Assembly (NCBI RefSeq): GCF_016587435.1
Contig: NZ_BNJJ01000008.1
Coordinates: 328,465 to 392,464 of the forward strand
Direction: 5' to 3'
Length of the DNA: 64,000 bases
Origin: Dictyobacter formicarum
Lineage (GTDB): Bacteria; Chloroflexota; Ktedonobacteria; Ktedonobacterales; Ktedonobacteraceae
Made by a program: the position numbers and the translations under genes. Positions 61,711-64,000 of the stretch are shown here, piece after piece. Under the pieces are notes generated by a model. The model was not told the origin of the DNA. It did no database searches and worked only from the letters and a program-made list of their open reading frames with translations. The number at the start of each line of letters is the position of its first letter. The first letter of the stretch is position 1.

Positions 61711-62763
61711 TTAGCGTGTACGAGCTATGATGCCATTATGGGCCTTGATGCGGCCATGGCGCAGGATATCAAATCCATTTTCATAGGCATATAGGCCGAG
61801 GTGTTTGACATCCATTAGCTCTCGATAGGCAAAGTTCATGATGTCTGCAAAAAGGGTATAGAAGATTTTGGATTGCAGTTGTGCCCGTGGCGTGGTCATA
61901 ATGGCATAGCCGCCAGGCTTCAGGAAGCGTCTATGCATATCCAGGGCCAGTGGCTTATATTGATCGGGAAAATGCTCGATCAGACCAATGCTGACAACAA
62001 TGTCAAATTCTTTACTATATTTGAGATCTCGAATATCACAGACCTCAAAATCAATGTTCATCTCATCTCGATACCAGACTTTAGGGGCGCCGGTCGCTGG
62101 ATTTTCGCCGAGGAAGGGATAGGACTTGGGGAACTCACCGAAACGGTGGGTGCGACAATAATCATCATAATCTACCAGTACTGCATGTCCACCTGGATAC
62201 ATAGCCATCAACTGCATGGCTTCATAGCCATCTGCAGCTCCCAGAAAGAGGATCTCTGGTTTTTTGACGTCCAGACCCTCAAAAAGGGCACGCTTGCCGC
62301 GCGGATCCCAGATGGCATCTTCGATGCGGTGAATCTTGTTCCAGACGCTGGTATGAACGATGTCTTCAACCGCTTCAAAAGCCTCATGCAGCTGGAGCGT
62401 GCTCAGGCTCTTTCCTAATGTTCCCAGGGCTTCTTTACGTGCGGCCAGTGCATCCTCATCAAAGAGATTCTGGAACGAGCGATTGAACATCTCCCAGGAT
62501 GTTTTTGGGGGAAGTTGTTGGTCGTGCTCTTTTTCCCAGCGCAGCTTCTCTTTTGACCAACGTTCAACTCGATATGGGCGCCCGATTTTCTCCCAGGAAA
62601 GCTCGCTCCAATCAGAAACCGGGTTGGCTTCGTAAAAGACATCTTTAGTATGGGTTGGTCTGAGATCCATACGATAGGTCGGTAGGAGCCTGGTAGTCCC
62701 AATATCTTTCTCTGTATATGGATGAGAGGCTTGAGATGTATGCGAATGTTGATAAACGTCCAT
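61711..62763 (-). CDS. class I SAM-dependent methyltransferase
   Basis: The start ATG 62763 with GAAGGGA upstream gives 350 residues; the frame continues 57 codons further upstream without conserved content. The central Rossmann domain shows EILFLGAADGYEAMQLMAMY (motif I), VLVDYDDYCRTHRFGEF, VCDIRDLKY and VSIGLIEHFPDQYKPLAL, followed by FLKPGGYAIMTTP. A family-specific N-terminal domain of about 150 residues rich in charged residues precedes it. It methylates an unknown substrate. Confidence 0.85.
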   Translation of the reverse strand: MDVYQHSHTSQASHPYTEKDIGTTRLLPTYRMDLRPTHTKDVFYEANPVSDWSELSWEKIGRPYRVERWSKEKLRWEKEHDQQLPPKTSWEMFNRSFQNLFDEDALAARKEALGTLGKSLSTLQLHEAFEAVEDIVHTSVWNKIHRIEDAIWDPRGKRALFEGLDVKKPEILFLGAADGYEAMQLMAMYPGGHAVLVDYDDYCRTHRFGEFPKSYPFLGENPATGAPKVWYRDEMNIDFEVCDIRDLKYSKEFDIVVSIGLIEHFPDQYKPLALDMHRRFLKPGGYAIMTTPRAQLQSKIFYTLFADIMNFAYRELMDVKHLGLYAYENGFDILRHGRIKAHNGIIARTR

Positions 62764-62929
62764 TGTAAATCCCTTCAAAAACGGCTTCGCTGCCCTGGCC
62801 CTTAAATAGACTGTAGCAATACTCGCCCTATTTGATTGAAGTATGCTTGACTGTCCATCCATTGTCAAGTGGAATGCTTTCTCTTCCTCAGAGAGTACTG
62901 GACTCCTATACTTTTCGCGGTCTCTCTGC

Positions 62930-63056
62930 CTCACACTTCGCTCCTGCGGAGCTCACAAAATGTTTTTCTATTGGTGCAAAAATTGCGCATGACGCAATTT
63001 TTGCACCAATAGAAAAAAAGAGATTGGAGGCGTCAGCGCCTCCATCCCTGCTGCAT
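62930..63056 (+). repeat. dispersed hairpin element, copy E
   Basis: A perfect 25-bp stem (62963-62987 with 62993-63017; arm TTTTTCTATTGGTGCAAAAA) with loop CATGA. Left flank CGCTCCTGCGGAGCTCACAA and a second hairpin (GGAGGCG-TCAG-CGCCTCC, 63026-63043) follow. It lies in the divergent gap 62764-63247, which shows no other feature. Confidence 0.85.
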
Positions 63057-63247
63057 GAGCTTTCGCACCCCCGGCGCTCAAGGAATAATCTACATATCAC
63101 ATTACTTGTGACCATTTCTTCTTCTGCCGTGATCCTTTTGTGATTTGTCTGCATTATGATATGTCTATCGAAAGCAGATAAAACGCTAAAGCATAAAAAT
63201 ATGCCGATTGCTTCATCTTTTTTTATTTACACATAGGAGAGGAAGAC

Positions 63248-64000
63248 ATGCTAAATGTGCCTGATAAACCGTCCGTAGAGGAAAGCGTTCCCGCTTCTTC
63301 TGTCTCTCAACCTTCTACACCATCTGTGAAGATTACTTATCAACGACCGGCGCCGCGCAAGCGTAGCCAGGCTATTGAATGGTTTTCCTTTGGTTGTATC
63401 ATGGCCCTGGTTGCTCTATTGAGTTATGGCGTTGGTGCGATGATGACGTTGAATCGTGGCGACTCCTCCAGTTCCAGCAGTTCCAGTAGTTCCAGTACGA
63501 TGTCTATGTCCGATTCCAGTTCTGATTCATTCAATACCGCCAATGTACCGCTGGCAACCGAAAAGTATGGGGACCAGCCAGCTGCTTATAAAGTCGATGC
63601 CGATGGGGCAAAACATTTTACGTTGACCGCCGAACAGGTGATGTGGGAAGTGACCGCAGGCCATCGTGTGCTGGCCTGGACCATTAACGGGACCGTTCCT
63701 GGGCCAAAGATCACTGTTAATGCTGGCGACCATGTGCGCATCACTTTTATCAATCATTTCCCGACAGCGACGGCTGTACATTGGCACGGTCTGGAAGTTT
63801 CTACTAAAGAGGATGGCGTGCCCGGCCTTGGCCAGAAGCCGATCCAGCCTGGACAGACATATAATTTTGATTTCACTCTTCATGATCAGGATGTGGGTAC
63901 GCACTGGTATCATAGCCATTATGACGACATGGAGCAGGAGACCAATGGTTTCTATGGCGCATTCATTGTCAATCCGCGTCCCGGTAGCCCTCAGGTTATC
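63248..64000 (+). CDS. multicopper oxidase / Cu-nitrite-reductase-like (partial, C-terminus outside window)
   Basis: From ATG 63248 (AGGAGAGGAAG upstream) the frame runs 251 codons to the window edge. A cytosolic basic N-terminus is followed by one membrane helix (about 47-68, WFSFGCIMALVALLSYGVGA), a Ser-rich linker and cupredoxin domain 1 with AVHWHG (H178, H180) and THWYHSHYDD (H219, H222, H224). These are the first copper-ligand sets of multicopper oxidases. The later domains lie beyond the right edge, so the exact class is open. Confidence 0.88.
   Translation, partial: MLNVPDKPSVEESVPASSVSQPSTPSVKITYQRPAPRKRSQAIEWFSFGCIMALVALLSYGVGAMMTLNRGDSSSSSSSSSSSTMSMSDSSSDSFNTANVPLATEKYGDQPAAYKVDADGAKHFTLTAEQVMWEVTAGHRVLAWTINGTVPGPKITVNAGDHVRITFINHFPTATAVHWHGLEVSTKEDGVPGLGQKPIQPGQTYNFDFTLHDQDVGTHWYHSHYDDMEQETNGFYGAFIVNPRPGSPQVI

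Noticed and set aside
62930..63056. Riboswitch or attenuator in front of the multicopper oxidase
   Set aside because: The same hairpin and flanks recur at four unrelated sites, so it is better explained as a dispersed repeat.

Overview
The window looks like a chromosomal segment of a large-genome, mid-GC soil bacterium, most probably of the class Ktedonobacteria (Chloroflexota). This assignment is an inference from gene style: a plant-like TIR/NB-ARC/TPR protein, a giant MalT-type LuxR regulator, secreted L,D-transpeptidases, GH127 and DUF3131-type glycosidases, and many dispersed palindromic repeats. No rRNA, tRNA, CRISPR array or intact insertion sequence was found. Two genes run off the ends: an aldo/keto reductase on the left and a multicopper oxidase on the right.

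Region 1 (about 2.3-12.7 kb) is the most coherent part: a near-complete aerobic purine degradation operon. Rightward genes encode OHCU decarboxylase, uricase, 5-hydroxyisourate hydrolase, an allantoate-amidohydrolase-type M20 enzyme, allantoinase, a two-gene xanthine dehydrogenase and a small cyclophilin-like DUF3830 protein. The dehydrogenase has its FAD and 2Fe-2S domains fused in one chain. A convergent amidohydrolase of the guanine/8-oxoguanine deaminase superfamily could supply xanthine. Together the genes take guanine or hypoxanthine through xanthine, urate, allantoin and allantoate. A GTGTATA-N-TATACAC palindrome, with a weaker second copy, lies upstream of the operon and is a candidate operator.

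Region 2 (12.9-25 kb) is all on the minus strand: a membrane-anchored spermidine-synthase-like protein, a DeoR regulator, a 954-residue TIR-NB-ARC-TPR protein, gamma-glutamyltransferase, and a heterodimeric ABC exporter pair. The second ABC subunit is broken by a frameshift.

Region 3 (25-43.7 kb) mixes membrane, secreted and carbohydrate-active functions: a double-retropepsin/PDZ protein, RDD and DoxX membrane proteins, a LysE exporter, a TetR regulator, a nucleotidyltransferase with a small partner, a membrane glycosyltransferase-like protein, esterase, DUF3131-type glycosidase, a frameshifted secreted nuclease, a Tat-exported FAD oxidase, GH127 beta-L-arabinofuranosidase and an L,D-transpeptidase.

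Region 4 (44-49.5 kb) looks like acquired DNA: a LuxR/MalT regulator, two alpha/beta hydrolases, a MazG fragment and the C-terminal stub of a tyrosine recombinase.

Region 5 (49.6-64 kb) carries redox and resistance-like housekeeping genes. Two MarR regulators each have palindromic or repeated candidate operators. One of them sits beside a 4Fe-4S/SCP2 protein that carries the same GTGTAnnTACAC site. A second L,D-transpeptidase, a collagen-like secreted protein, a methyltransferase and the multicopper oxidase complete the region.

The intergenic DNA holds several repeat families: 55-bp tandem units with a TCGGGC/GCCCGA hairpin, five copies of a long hairpin with conserved flanks but divergent complementary arms, and a MITE-like nested palindrome. 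Three genes carry frameshifts, two of them in G5 runs, so sequencing error has to be considered.
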